Assembly (NCBI GenBank): GCA_937958675.1
Contig: CALGND010000106.1
Span: 59,254 to 123,253 of the forward strand
Origin: an uncultured Granulosicoccaceae bacterium
GTDB lineage: Bacteria > Pseudomonadota > Gammaproteobacteria > Granulosicoccales > Granulosicoccaceae
DNA length: 64,000 bases
Direction of reading: 5' to 3'
The translations under genes and the position numbers were made by a program. Under the pieces are notes generated by a model. That model searched no databases. It saw only the letters and a list, made by a program, of their open reading frames with translations, and was not told the origin of the DNA. The first letter of the stretch is position 1; each line of letters starts with the position of its first letter. Positions 35,507 to 44,311 of the stretch are shown piece after piece.

Positions 35507-37003
35507 ATGGATAGAAAGCTAATCGTATTTGAGATCAACGAAGTGCCTAATCGGCTTGTTGATGATTACGTACAAAATAACCCTGCTTCTAACTGGGCTA
35601 CGGTCGCCAATCGCTCCGCTAGATTCACAGCTGCCACGCCGGATCAAATTCAGTTGCATCCCAAGCTAAGTTGGCAAACTTTTCATCGTGGCGTGCCGGA
35701 CCATGAGCACGGCTTTGTTGAATACAATCAAACGGAGGCAGTGGGGAAAAAAAATCACCCACCTATCTGGGAACTGATAAAAAATGCGGGTAAAAATATT
35801 GGTTGTGGTGCATCGATTGGTTCATATCCTGTCCCAGGGAATACCGAAAACGTATCGTTTTATTTAACCGATCCTTTTGCACCAACGTTTGAGACCGTAC
35901 CGCCTCATCTTGGCTCGTTTCAACGATTGAATAATATGGCAGTACAGCGCTCTGGACGTAACGTGCGTAAAGGTGGTTTTGGTTTTTCACAGGTTTCTTC
36001 ATTAATTTTTAATATTCCTCGTTTAGGCATATCGACGAGTACCCTGTTAAAAACTGCGAAGCAGTTAATTGGTGAGCGTCGAAACCGCGCACGTATTGTA
36101 AGGCGGCGAAACATCCAAGCGTTGCTAACGTTCGATGTTGTGTTTAAGCAAATCAAAGAGTCAAAGCCGCATTTTTCGACAATATTTATTAACCATGTCG
36201 CCGCGTCTATGCATCCTTATTGGGCGGCAAAATTTCAAGATGATTACATAGTCAATCGCATGCCTGAAGACTGGCGTAACACCTACGGTGGCGAGATCGA
36301 TGCGGCGATGGACGAAGCCGATTACATGCTAGGTAGGCTCGATAAATTTACAAAATCAAATCCCGAATTTAGCGTGTTGGTTATAGCCAGCATGGGCCAA
36401 GAAGCTATCGAGCATGAGCCGGTAACTAATCAGCTCATTATTAATGATTTCGACGCCTTTATGTCATCGCTTGGATTCGAGCCCAATGAATACAAAAAGC
36501 TAACCGGCATGGAGCCTGAGTATGTGGTGGGGTTTGCTGAAAATGAAGGGCTTGAGCGGTTCAAGCAGGTGTGCAAAAACATGGATATTAACGGCCAACT
36601 ACCAACGGTGAAGCCAATTGATGATAAGCAGACAGCATTTCTAATTTTTCAAAATAACATTGATATCGATTCCATTACAGTTGATGGACGATCAGTTAGT
36701 TTGGAGGAAGCTGGGATGCTCATCGATCCTATACAAGATATGAGTGGTTCGACTGCGCAGCACGTACCAGGTGGTTGTTGCTTTGTCTTTAACGGTACGT
36801 CTGACTTGTCGCAGCATTCTGATTTAAGCGTGGAGCACGATCTCGTATCCATTACTTCCTCTATATTGACTGCGCTTGATATCGATTCAGAGCCTTATAT
36901 GAAAAGCCCAGTTAACGCGGTGGTTGATGCTATGAAAAACCAAGAACCTAGCCCCCCTGCGCCTCCAGTGCGCAAAAAGTCGCCTGCTGCTGTGCCTGCT
37001 TAG
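35507..37003 (+). CDS. Alkaline-phosphatase-superfamily-like protein
   Basis: 498 residues, no signal peptide. The N-terminus IVFEINEVPNRLVDDYVQNN followed by LSWQTFHRGVPDHEHGF follows the phosphodiesterase/nucleotide pyrophosphatase pattern (buried strand, then W-x-T...G...HG). The central part has HFSTIFINHVAASMHPYW and DEADYMLGRLDKF, then FSVLVIASMGQEAIEH, which sits where these enzymes normally have a metal-binding SDHG; here it reads SMGQ, so metal binding may be altered. The tail is proline- and lysine-rich (PSPPAPPVRKK). It is divergent from intI. Hydrolysis or transfer of a phospho- or sulfo-group is only inferred. Confidence 0.6.
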   Translation: MDRKLIVFEINEVPNRLVDDYVQNNPASNWATVANRSARFTAATPDQIQLHPKLSWQTFHRGVPDHEHGFVEYNQTEAVGKKNHPPIWELIKNAGKNIGCGASIGSYPVPGNTENVSFYLTDPFAPTFETVPPHLGSFQRLNNMAVQRSGRNVRKGGFGFSQVSSLIFNIPRLGISTSTLLKTAKQLIGERRNRARIVRRRNIQALLTFDVVFKQIKESKPHFSTIFINHVAASMHPYWAAKFQDDYIVNRMPEDWRNTYGGEIDAAMDEADYMLGRLDKFTKSNPEFSVLVIASMGQEAIEHEPVTNQLIINDFDAFMSSLGFEPNEYKKLTGMEPEYVVGFAENEGLERFKQVCKNMDINGQLPTVKPIDDKQTAFLIFQNNIDIDSITVDGRSVSLEEAGMLIDPIQDMSGSTAQHVPGGCCFVFNGTSDLSQHSDLSVEHDLVSITSSILTALDIDSEPYMKSPVNAVVDAMKNQEPSPPAPPVRKKSPAAVPA

Positions 37004-37042
37004 TTTTTCAAAGCGCCCACGACTGTCGTAGGTGCATTGATC

Positions 37043-37097
37043 CCCTGAAATCGCGTCATCTCCGCTTAGGCGGGGATGTCGACACGTCTATTCAGGG
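37043..37097. repeat. Nested hairpin element after the phosphatase-like gene
   Basis: CCCTGAA (37043-37049) pairs with TTCAGGG (37091-37097). Inside, CATCTCCGC (37057-37065) pairs with GCGGGGATG (37070-37078, one wobble) around TTAG. A further palindrome ACGACTGTCGT lies about 20 bases upstream. There is no T-tract, so it is not a typical terminator; a REP-like element or mRNA 3' stabiliser is possible. Confidence 0.5.
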
Positions 37098-37168
37098 ACT
37101 GCTAATGGTAGATAATTACTCGATGCGTTTCCAGTATAGTGGCAGCTATCCTTTAGCGAGTTTTACCT

Positions 37169-37804
37169 ATGTCTGAAATCCAACAGTTTCTCCCGGGTGT
37201 TCTGCTTTCACTCTCAGCTGTAATGCTAGCGTTAATGAGCCCAGGGCCTAATATCATGGCTGTTATTGGCACGTCTATGGGTGTGGGGCGTAAGCAAGGT
37301 ATTGCTTTGGCCTTGGGCGTTGGCTTTGGAACCTTTCTGTGGGTATCACTTGCTGTTCTTGGGTTTACCGCGGTTATTTCCAAGTACGCAATTATTATGT
37401 TCACGTTAAAGGTTCTTGGTGGATGTTATTTGCTATGGCTTGGCTATAAAGCACTCCGCTCCGCGGTTTCCACAAAGCACGTGAGTACAACAATCGTTAA
37501 TTTAGAAAACAATACTGCCTACTTTAAGAGAGGTTTAACGGTGCAAATGACTAACCCGAAGGCAGCACTGGCAACGTTGGCTATTGTGTCCATAGGTGCC
37601 CACGCGGGAGCGCCTTTATGGGTAGGCAGCAGTATCGTTTTTGGGGCAACATTACTATCGGTGGGTGGTCATATTATGTATGCGTTATTGTTTTCGACTC
37701 AAGCAATGGTCGCGCTATATACGCGAGCCCGGCGATTTATTGAAGCTGCACTAGGTGCATTCTTTTGTGCAATGGGTGTCCGGCTGCTGGCTGATCGTTC
37801 ATAA
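37169..37804 (+). CDS. LysE/RhtB-family amino-acid exporter
   Basis: 211 residues with six predicted membrane helices. The conserved N-terminal block LALMSPGPNIMAVIGTSMGVG-type (SPGPN followed by small residues) and the middle NPKAALATLAIVS define LysE-type exporters. KALGGCYLLWLGYKALRS-like wording closes helix 3. It exports amino acids or related metabolites across the inner membrane; the substrate is not predictable. A second LysE gene lies 680 bases downstream, with a hypothetical gene between. Confidence 0.9.
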   Translation: MSEIQQFLPGVLLSLSAVMLALMSPGPNIMAVIGTSMGVGRKQGIALALGVGFGTFLWVSLAVLGFTAVISKYAIIMFTLKVLGGCYLLWLGYKALRSAVSTKHVSTTIVNLENNTAYFKRGLTVQMTNPKAALATLAIVSIGAHAGAPLWVGSSIVFGATLLSVGGHIMYALLFSTQAMVALYTRARRFIEAALGAFFCAMGVRLLADRS

Positions 37805-37934
37805 GAGCCAATATGGCGTTTGTAAGGGTTTGCTGTTCTAAATCTTGCAACAATCGTTTAACTAAGCCAAGAATTTGTTCGGCAAAAATTACGTAGTCTA
37901 GCGTAGAGCCAACTTAAAGCAATTCAGGTAACGC

Positions 37935-38432
37935 ATGAAACACGAAGAAGCACTGGCGCTAGTCACCAGAACGGCTCAGTTGTTCGAGGAAAAGCAATCA
38001 AATGAGGCAGAAATAATTGCAGTGTTGCTTGAGTATGGAATCGCGCATGCGGACGCGCGTAAATTGTATCTGTATGTGCAATCTGCCTTCTCTTGGGCGG
38101 TCCTTAAAAGCATGGGTGTAGAGAAATTTGGGGCTGATTTTCAAATTCGTGCTACCGATGGCACTACCTTCCATATTCCTGTTGCAGGCCAACAACTTTT
38201 TACTACTGCGTTAGCACTTGGTATTAGTTTGTTGCAGCAGGGGTATACAGAAGAAATACCAGTGTCGACATTTGAAGCAGTGGTGGCGAAAAGTGACGAG
38301 GTGAACGCTGCAAACAAGGCATTAAGTGATGGTGCTGATATAACGGACTCTGAAATCCTCTCCACTTTCTATGGCTTTGATGCTGAGGACTTTGGCAGGC
38401 GATCAAAAAGTTGGTGGCAATTTTGGCGTTAG
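37935..38432 (+). CDS. Hypothetical protein, 165 residues
   Basis: Not recognised. It is soluble and largely helical, with no signal peptide. HEEALALVTRTAQLFEEKQS opens the protein, a central YLYVQSAFSWAVLKSMGVEKFG suggests a buried helix, and FQIRATDGTTFHIPVAG a beta-hairpin. It ends with an aromatic tail, SWWQFWR. Codon use and spacing are like neighbouring genes. It lies between two LysE exporters in the same direction and might be a cytosolic partner, but nothing proves this. Confidence 0.6.
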   Translation: MKHEEALALVTRTAQLFEEKQSNEAEIIAVLLEYGIAHADARKLYLYVQSAFSWAVLKSMGVEKFGADFQIRATDGTTFHIPVAGQQLFTTALALGISLLQQGYTEEIPVSTFEAVVAKSDEVNAANKALSDGADITDSEILSTFYGFDAEDFGRRSKSWWQFWR

Positions 38433-38487
38433 CGTAAGGTAGAGATATTTTGTGCGAAGCCATATTGTCCTTATAAGATGATGTTCA

Positions 38488-39111
38488 ATGATTGATTTTG
38501 TTTCACTCTCCGTGTCTGCTGTGGCATTTTACGCTGTAGCTGTCACGCCAGGGCCTGCCAACCTTTCCAACGCCACGATTGCCATGAGTCATGGGCGCAA
38601 AATTAGTTTGATCTATAGCTTGGGTTTGTCGTTTGGTTTGGTGTTCTGGGGTTTGATTGCAGCCAGTGGTATGGGCGCGGTACTTCAAGGTTCCGTATAT
38701 CTGTTGATGGCTCTAAAAATCCTAGGTGGTCTCTATTTGCTTTGGCTCGCCTTGTTAACGGCTCGTTCCGCTAATCAAGCCGATTCAGATGCACCACCGC
38801 CATCATCATCTGAAAAGAGATGGTTTTTGCGAGGATTGATTTTAAATGTGTCTAACCCAAAATCGGTGATTGCTTGGATGGCAGCCCTATCAGTTGGTTT
38901 GGATGCAAACGATGGCTTGCAAGCTGTTATCGCAACTGCCATAGTGTGTGCTGCCGTCGGTTTTATCAATAACGCCCTCTACTCATACGTATTTTCAATA
39001 GCTGGGATGATGCGTGTGTATCGACGTTTTCGTCGTAGGATAGATGGCTTGGCTGCAGTTCTATTTTCTTTAGCTGGTTTTGGTTTGATTCGATCAGCAT
39101 TTGCTCGTTAA
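38488..39111 (+). CDS. LysE/RhtB-family amino-acid exporter (second copy)
   Basis: 207 residues, six helices. VTPGPANLSNATIAMSHGRK is the N-terminal signature, ALKILGGLYLLWLALLTARS the end of helix 3, and LILNVSNPKSVIAWMAALSV the middle motif. It is clearly related to the exporter at 37169 but not a recent duplicate, since only the motif regions agree. It overlaps or abuts the start of the ACT-domain gene, implying a common transcript. Confidence 0.88.
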   Translation: MIDFVSLSVSAVAFYAVAVTPGPANLSNATIAMSHGRKISLIYSLGLSFGLVFWGLIAASGMGAVLQGSVYLLMALKILGGLYLLWLALLTARSANQADSDAPPPSSSEKRWFLRGLILNVSNPKSVIAWMAALSVGLDANDGLQAVIATAIVCAAVGFINNALYSYVFSIAGMMRVYRRFRRRIDGLAAVLFSLAGFGLIRSAFAR

Positions 39112-39139
39112 GGCAGGTGTCATCGCAATGGAGATATCG

Positions 39140-39625
39140 ATGACGCAAGTTAAAAATGGTTTAGAAACTGACATGGCTGATCCCTCAACAAACTATGCTG
39201 CACCGGTTGGTGAGCATGATCTAAGCGCCTTGATGGCTGAGATGAGCCCAAAGCTTGATCCACGTACGTTTGTATTTGTTACGGTCACCGATGCTATAAA
39301 CGATAGCGAACTGTCGATGCATATAAGCAAAGCAATGATGGTGTTTAGAGAATCTGAAGGTGTAACTTTAATACTAGAGCAACAGTACGCGGAATCGGCA
39401 GGGCTTGATTTTGTATTCCCTTGTTGTCGAATTACTCTGCAGATTCATTCAGCACTTGATGCGGTTGGTTTTTTGGCGGCAATTATTCCCGTATTGGCTA
39501 AGCACGGAATGGGTGTTAATCCAGTGGCAGGTTATTTTCATGATCATTTGTTTGTGCCAGCAGACCGAGCTAAAGATGCAGTGAAAATATTGCATGAACT
39601 CTCCGATAAAGCAAAGTTGTCGTAA
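39140..39625 (+). CDS. ACT-domain protein (DUF2241-like)
   Basis: 161 residues. I choose ATG 39140 because GGAG stands six bases before it; ATG 39128 is an alternative giving four more residues. HDLSALMAEMSPKLDPRTFV is the start of the first module; CCRITLQIHSALDAVGFLAA and HGMGVNPVAGYFHDHLFVPA form the ACT-like second module. ACT domains bind amino acids. Following an amino-acid exporter in the same direction, it may sense the exported compound, which is inference. Confidence 0.8.
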   Translation: MTQVKNGLETDMADPSTNYAAPVGEHDLSALMAEMSPKLDPRTFVFVTVTDAINDSELSMHISKAMMVFRESEGVTLILEQQYAESAGLDFVFPCCRITLQIHSALDAVGFLAAIIPVLAKHGMGVNPVAGYFHDHLFVPADRAKDAVKILHELSDKAKLS

Positions 39626-39782
39626 AACATTTCTCCCGCTAGCGCTTTGCTACTCAAAAATTGTAAGCAAGCACTGGGCTATTTTGTCCTAGTTATTTAG
39701 TTGTGCGCGATGATTGTTGTGTGCCGAGTGAGTGTTTCACGCCTTGGCTTAAGCTGGCATTAAATTTAACTGGAACCAAACA

Positions 39783-39812
39783 TTGGCTAATAGGGTGGTA
39801 ATTCGATATTAT
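39783..39812 (+). promoter_or_regulatory. Candidate promoter of the methanethiol oxidase gene
   Basis: TTGGCT (39783-39788) and TATTAT (39807-39812) with an 18-base spacer, 34 bases before the start codon. A small dyad, CGATATTATCG, overlaps the -10. Confidence 0.4.
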
Positions 39813-39845
39813 CGAGGCGCACGGTAAAAACAACTTGGAGGCTCT

Positions 39846-41246
39846 ATGAATGTAAGACCTGATCCAACGTTTCACGCTACAGCCAAGCTTGCTATGCAAG
39901 CCCCGGTCGAAAATTACGGATTCACCGTGATGCTTAGCCCAGATGGTTCTCTGCCTGATGGTATTGCGGTAGTCGACCTTGATCAATCATCTAAAACCTA
40001 CGGGCAGATCGTACATCAACTTATCATGGAAAAACCTGGTGATGAATTTCATCATTTTGGTTGGAATGCCTGTTCATCATCGTTGTCGCCATTAAGTGGG
40101 CATGCGTTTCTTGAGCGTCGCTATTTAATTGTTCCTGGCATTCGTTCTTCGCGTATATACGTTATTGATGTTAAAGATCCTCTAAATATAAAGGTACACA
40201 AAACCATTGAACCAGAGGAAATATTTGCTAAAACAGGTTACTCAAGGCCGCACACAATTCACTGTGGTCCTGAAGGTATCTATGTTTCTACATTGGGTGG
40301 CGGTGGTGAGGATGGTACCGATGGCCCGCCGGGTATCTTCATCATGGATTGCGAAACCTTTGAGATCATTGGCCAGTATGAAATGGATCGAGGTAAGCAA
40401 GATAAACACTATGATTTTTGGTGGAACTTACCTCAAGATTACATGGTGAGTTCTGAATGGGGCCTACCACCACAGTTTGAAAATGGAATTGTGGCAGAGG
40501 ATCTTTTAAGCAACAAATACGGGCATTCAATCCATTTCTGGGATTTACGTAAGCGTAAAAATATTCAAACTTTGGATCTGGGTGAAAACCATCAGATGGC
40601 GTTAGAAATACGGCCAGCACATGACCCGAAAAAATCCTATGGTTTTTGCGGTGTCGTGGTTGATACAAGCAATCTTCAAGGCGCAATCTTTACTTGGTGG
40701 CGTGACGACGATGGTGTATGGCAAGCGAAGAAAACCATCACAATCGATCCGCAGCCGGCAAACCCCGATGATTTACCAGAATTATTGAAAGGCTTTGAGG
40801 CTGTCCCACCGCTGGTAACCGATATTGACTTAAGCCTTGATGACAAATATCTATACGTTGCGTGCTGGGGTATTGGGGAAATGCATCAGTATGATGTTAC
40901 TGATCCAATGAATCCTGTGCTTGCTGGCAAAGTGGAGATTGGCGGCATTGTTAAAGACACCAAGCACCCAAATGGCAAGGACTTCGCGTATGGGCCACAG
41001 ATGGTTGAGATCAGTCGTGATGGTTCGCGAGTGTATTGGACCAACTCTCTGTATTCCACATGGGATGATCAATTTTATCCTGATGATGAAGGTGGGCAAA
41101 TGGTTATGGCACGCGTTGGTGAGAATGGTGGCTTTGAACTTGATAAGGATTTCTATATTGATTTCCCGAAAGGCTACCGCAGCCATCAGATCCGCCTCGA
41201 AGGTGGTGATTGTTCAACCGATAGTTTTTGTTATCCCAGCGTTTAG
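39846..41246 (+). CDS. mtoX: Methanethiol oxidase (selenium-binding protein family)
   Basis: 466 residues, with TTGGAGG just upstream. It matches the SELENBP1/MtoX beta-propeller over its full length: HHFGWNACSSSLSPLSGH with the conserved cysteine, ERRYLIVPGIRSSRIYVID, YSRPHTIHCGPEGIYVSTLG, WWNLPQDYMVSSEWGLPP and GYRSHQIRLEGGDCSTDSF. In characterised relatives it is a copper enzyme that oxidises methanethiol to formaldehyde, H2S and H2O2. No signal peptide is visible, so location is unclear. A small membrane protein follows directly. A GFA-family gene, in a family linked to formaldehyde, lies 7 kb away. Marine sulfur metabolism (DMSP breakdown) is a sensible context. Confidence 0.88.
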   Translation: MNVRPDPTFHATAKLAMQAPVENYGFTVMLSPDGSLPDGIAVVDLDQSSKTYGQIVHQLIMEKPGDEFHHFGWNACSSSLSPLSGHAFLERRYLIVPGIRSSRIYVIDVKDPLNIKVHKTIEPEEIFAKTGYSRPHTIHCGPEGIYVSTLGGGGEDGTDGPPGIFIMDCETFEIIGQYEMDRGKQDKHYDFWWNLPQDYMVSSEWGLPPQFENGIVAEDLLSNKYGHSIHFWDLRKRKNIQTLDLGENHQMALEIRPAHDPKKSYGFCGVVVDTSNLQGAIFTWWRDDDGVWQAKKTITIDPQPANPDDLPELLKGFEAVPPLVTDIDLSLDDKYLYVACWGIGEMHQYDVTDPMNPVLAGKVEIGGIVKDTKHPNGKDFAYGPQMVEISRDGSRVYWTNSLYSTWDDQFYPDDEGGQMVMARVGENGGFELDKDFYIDFPKGYRSHQIRLEGGDCSTDSFCYPSV

Positions 41247-41283
41247 GCTAGTAGCCACTGATAGCGACGAATAGCGATAGCTA

Positions 41284-41949
41284 ATGGAGGTATCTACAGA
41301 GACGGCCCTTTGGTGGGCCGTTATTATTTCAGGTATTTATCACGGCATTAACCCAGGTATGGGATGGCCTTTGGCTGTTTCGGCGGGTTTAATGAACGAC
41401 AAACGTACTAGCTTGGTGGCGGCCTTGGGTTTGTTGGCATTAGGCCACTTCATTGCCATGATGACCATCCTTTTGCCATTCTCCTTAATGAGTGCGTTAT
41501 TCATTTGGGAGAAGGAGCTTCGCATTGCTGCCGGGGTGATTGTTGTGTTAATGGGTATTTACCTATTGATAAACCGGCGACATCCTCGGTTTTTGGCCAG
41601 GGTGCATCCAGCAAAGTTAGCGCTTTGGTCATTCCTTGCGGCCATGGCTCATGGGGCCGGTCTGATGCTAGTGCCCATTTATCTTGGCATCTGTGGGATC
41701 GATGCCAACGATACTGGGCATCAAGCAGTGCAAACACTTATGGCGGGTAGGCTAGCTAATGCTGTCATTGTGGCGTTAGTTCATACTGCTGCGATGACCG
41801 TCGCTGGCGGAGTAATCGCCACGGTCATATATTTTTGGTTGGGGCTAAAATTCCTATCAAAAACTTGGTTTAATCTTGATATTGTCTGGGCATTGAGTTT
41901 AGTATTTGTTGGTGCCTTGGGAATATATGGTGCTTATGCTGGGCACTAA
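41284..41949 (+). CDS. Hypothetical membrane protein next to mtoX
   Basis: 221 residues, about six helices. Two conserved-looking blocks, SGIYHGINPGMGWPLAVSAG and AAMAHGAGLMLVPIYLG, hold histidines inside membrane segments, reminiscent of metal- or sulfite-type exporters, though I recognise no named family. The start lies 37 bases after mtoX. An accessory role such as copper supply, or export of a reaction product, is inference only. Confidence 0.6.
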   Translation: MEVSTETALWWAVIISGIYHGINPGMGWPLAVSAGLMNDKRTSLVAALGLLALGHFIAMMTILLPFSLMSALFIWEKELRIAAGVIVVLMGIYLLINRRHPRFLARVHPAKLALWSFLAAMAHGAGLMLVPIYLGICGIDANDTGHQAVQTLMAGRLANAVIVALVHTAAMTVAGGVIATVIYFWLGLKFLSKTWFNLDIVWALSLVFVGALGIYGAYAGH

Positions 41950-41971
41950 GGCTTAGCATTTTTTCAAGACA

Positions 41972-42478
41972 TTATTGCTTATTTGGCTCGGCGCTGTGTA
42001 TCACCCCACGTCCAAACTGTTCCTTCACTGTTTTCCAGCGCCTGCGGCTAATAGGTACCCGTAGTTCGTTCGACATAATACAAGCAGCGTCTCTTGCATT
42101 ACCGACTACACGCCGCACATGAGTATGCGCTATCCAATGTGAGCGGTGCACTTGCATGCCCAATTCGTCAAGTTCTTCCACAACATCGCGTAGTTTGCCT
42201 AAAACGGTTGTTCTACCTGCTACTGTCCAAACGTTTAAATAATGCAAGTCACTGGCTATGGCGATAACATCGGTGCCTATAACACCAGGTAGGCTTAATA
42301 GGAATGATTGCCTAATTGGTTCAACTGAAGGTGGTTCTACTTCATCATTGGCTACAACAGCATCATTCAGCCGGATAGAAGAAGTAGGTGCGGGTATTAA
42401 AACGGGTAGGTTGATTAAAACCCAGGCGGTGAGAAACCATGGTGCAAGCTCGAATGCAGGGCTTAGTGTTCGATACAA
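41972..42478 (-). pseudogene. 5'-truncated LytTR-domain protein
   Basis: The reading frame opens at a TTG directly after a stop codon (42479-42481) and gives 168 residues. The last 100 are a full LytTR DNA-binding domain: GTDVIAIASDLHYLNVWTVA, MQVHRSHWIAHTHVRRV and LRVPISRRRWKTVKEQF. The remainder retains one hydrophobic segment, APWFLTAWVLINLPVLIP, matching the last helix of membrane-anchored LytTR proteins. The usual other helices are gone. Upstream sequence changes directly into the tail of an outer-membrane barrel gene on the other strand. It may still be expressed, but I judge it broken. Confidence 0.65.
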
Positions 42479-42917
42479 CTACGCTGATTCGCCTTGGATA
42501 TCCGAGTTTGGTGGGGAATACCGTTCTAATGATGCGAACACTACAGTCTCTGATAACAAACAGTTACCCAGTGGCAATTACGCCAGTAATACCTTTTATA
42601 TTAATGGCCGTTATGTGCTGAGCAAAGGTAGTCGTTTAACTGCATGGATTGGCGGTGGCGCAACATGGATTCAGGAAGTTGATCTGGATAGTGAAGACGC
42701 TGATGGGGAGCGCTCATTTTCTGATTCGGGTTCAATTGGCATTCAGGCATTGGCTGGTGTGGACTACGAACTTTCTGAGCGACTCTATATAAGCAGTGAA
42801 GTCCGTTATTCAAGCCAAATCGGATTAGAGTTAAGCGAAGAGGGTGGCGCTGGGCGTGTTAGTGGTATTGACTATCAACCGGTGACCCTAGGGCTTGGTA
42901 TAGGCTATCGGTTTTAA
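42441..42917 (+). pseudogene. 5'-truncated outer-membrane beta-barrel protein
   Basis: From about residue 66 of the open frame the sequence has alternating amphipathic strands: GLSVRYNYADSPWISEFGGE, YINGRYVLSKGSRLTAWIGG, SIGIQALAGVDYELSERLYI and a terminal aromatic strand VTLGLGIGYRF, as in OmpW/OprF-like barrels. The first 60 residues of the frame are antisense to the LytTR gene and cannot be barrel. No signal peptide exists. The start coordinate given is the approximate junction, not a real start codon. Confidence 0.6.
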
Positions 42918-43004
42918 GCGATGATAGTTTAGGGGCTAGGTGGCGTTATCACTTAATGCTACCGGGCTGTGCATTGACCTAAAATCAATAGCACTGCAAA
43001 CTCA

Positions 43005-44192
43005 ATGGCTATGAACAATTTGTACCGCAACCTAACAATCGCGGCCTGTTCCGTGGTAAGTGCGGTGCTGGGAACGATTCACGCGTTCTCTGTTTTTATC
43101 CCACAGTGGGAAGGATTGCCTGGTGCTGATCGCGCCGGTGTTAGTCTGATCTATTCAGTTGCTTTGGTTTCTCTAACAGTAGCCGTGCTATTTGGTTATC
43201 GCCTGTACGAACGGTTTTCGCCCTTTGCGATATTTTCAATTGCCGGGGTGATGGCGACTGTTGGTTTGTTACTTTCAGCTAGTGCGTCTTCTCTTGTCTT
43301 GTTGTATATCACCTATGGTTTGATCTTCGGTGGAGCCAATGGATTAGGTTATGGCTATGCACTCCAATTGTCCGGTCAGGCTGCGCCTAAGGATCGTGGT
43401 TTAGCAATGGGGTTGGTTACTGCATTCTATGCAGTGGGCGCAACGGCAGCACCGTTATTATTTTCTTTTTTGATTGATCGTGACGGTAATGCTCTAGCGC
43501 TTCAAGTAATGAGTGCCATCGTATTGGTTGTCTCATTATCTGCTGCCTTTTTGCTTCGCTGGACACAAGCGAGATATCAAAGTGAGCCTTTAACTGCAAG
43601 CCGATCGCTCTTGCCAAGCCTTAAGCGTGTGCGCTTGCTGATGTGGCTTGGATATGGTGGAGCCGTTACCGCAGGATTAATGATTATTGGTCACGCCTAC
43701 GGTGTTGCAACATGGAAGGGTCTAGATGCTAGAGCGGCTACCTGGGCGACAACGGTTGTTGTATTCGGCAATATGTTGGGCGGTTTTAGCGCGGGGTGTT
43801 TTGCTGATCGATTATCCAGTAGGTCGTTGCTGTGTTGGTTGCCACTATTTACATCCCTAGGGTTGGGTTTTCTGTTGTTGCCTTTGCAGCAGATAAATCT
43901 GATTGTAGTTATTGGCCTTGGTTTAGTTGGCTATTGCTACGGCGCACTCATTGCCGTTTATCCTGTGGCGGTTGCCGATGTGTTTGGTACCACAGTCGCG
44001 CCACGTATTTATGGCCAGATCTTCACCGCTTGGGGCCTTGCTGGTTTGTTAGGACCTTGGTTGAGCGGGTGGTTGTTTGATCGAAGTGGATCGTACTCAT
44101 TGGCGCTAGTGCTTGCTATGTTGCTGAGCTTTGTATCGATTATGGCAATTCGTTCTTGTTCTTCTGCTAGTTTTAATGATGCTGTAGGATGA
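43005..44192 (+). CDS. MFS transporter, oxalate/formate-antiporter-like (OFA)
   Basis: 395 residues, twelve predicted helices. The first helix contains LGTIHAFSVFIPQW, typical of the OFA branch, and GLIFGGANGLGYGYALQLSG with GLAMGLVTAFYAVGATAAP follows the family's second signature. It probably carries an organic anion across the inner membrane. Start could also be ATG 43011. The downstream interval holds GGGCATAGCCC and a 12-bp palindrome ACTCGATCGAGT (44231-44242) before phzF. Confidence 0.85.
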   Translation: MAMNNLYRNLTIAACSVVSAVLGTIHAFSVFIPQWEGLPGADRAGVSLIYSVALVSLTVAVLFGYRLYERFSPFAIFSIAGVMATVGLLLSASASSLVLLYITYGLIFGGANGLGYGYALQLSGQAAPKDRGLAMGLVTAFYAVGATAAPLLFSFLIDRDGNALALQVMSAIVLVVSLSAAFLLRWTQARYQSEPLTASRSLLPSLKRVRLLMWLGYGGAVTAGLMIIGHAYGVATWKGLDARAATWATTVVVFGNMLGGFSAGCFADRLSSRSLLCWLPLFTSLGLGFLLLPLQQINLIVVIGLGLVGYCYGALIAVYPVAVADVFGTTVAPRIYGQIFTAWGLAGLLGPWLSGWLFDRSGSYSLALVLAMLLSFVSIMAIRSCSSASFNDAVG

Positions 44193-44311
44193 GCGTACTA
44201 AATTAGTTAGGGGCATAGCCCGTTTCTGTTACTCGATCGAGTCAGGCAGTTCCGACCACGCTCCGGTATTCGCTGACTTTTGCGCTAATTAAATACAGGA
44301 TAGTCATAGGC

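Noticed and set aside
42258..42440. N-terminal 60 codons of the barrel frame
   Set aside because: They are exactly antisense to the LytTR coding sequence and contain no signal peptide, so they are a fortuitous extension.
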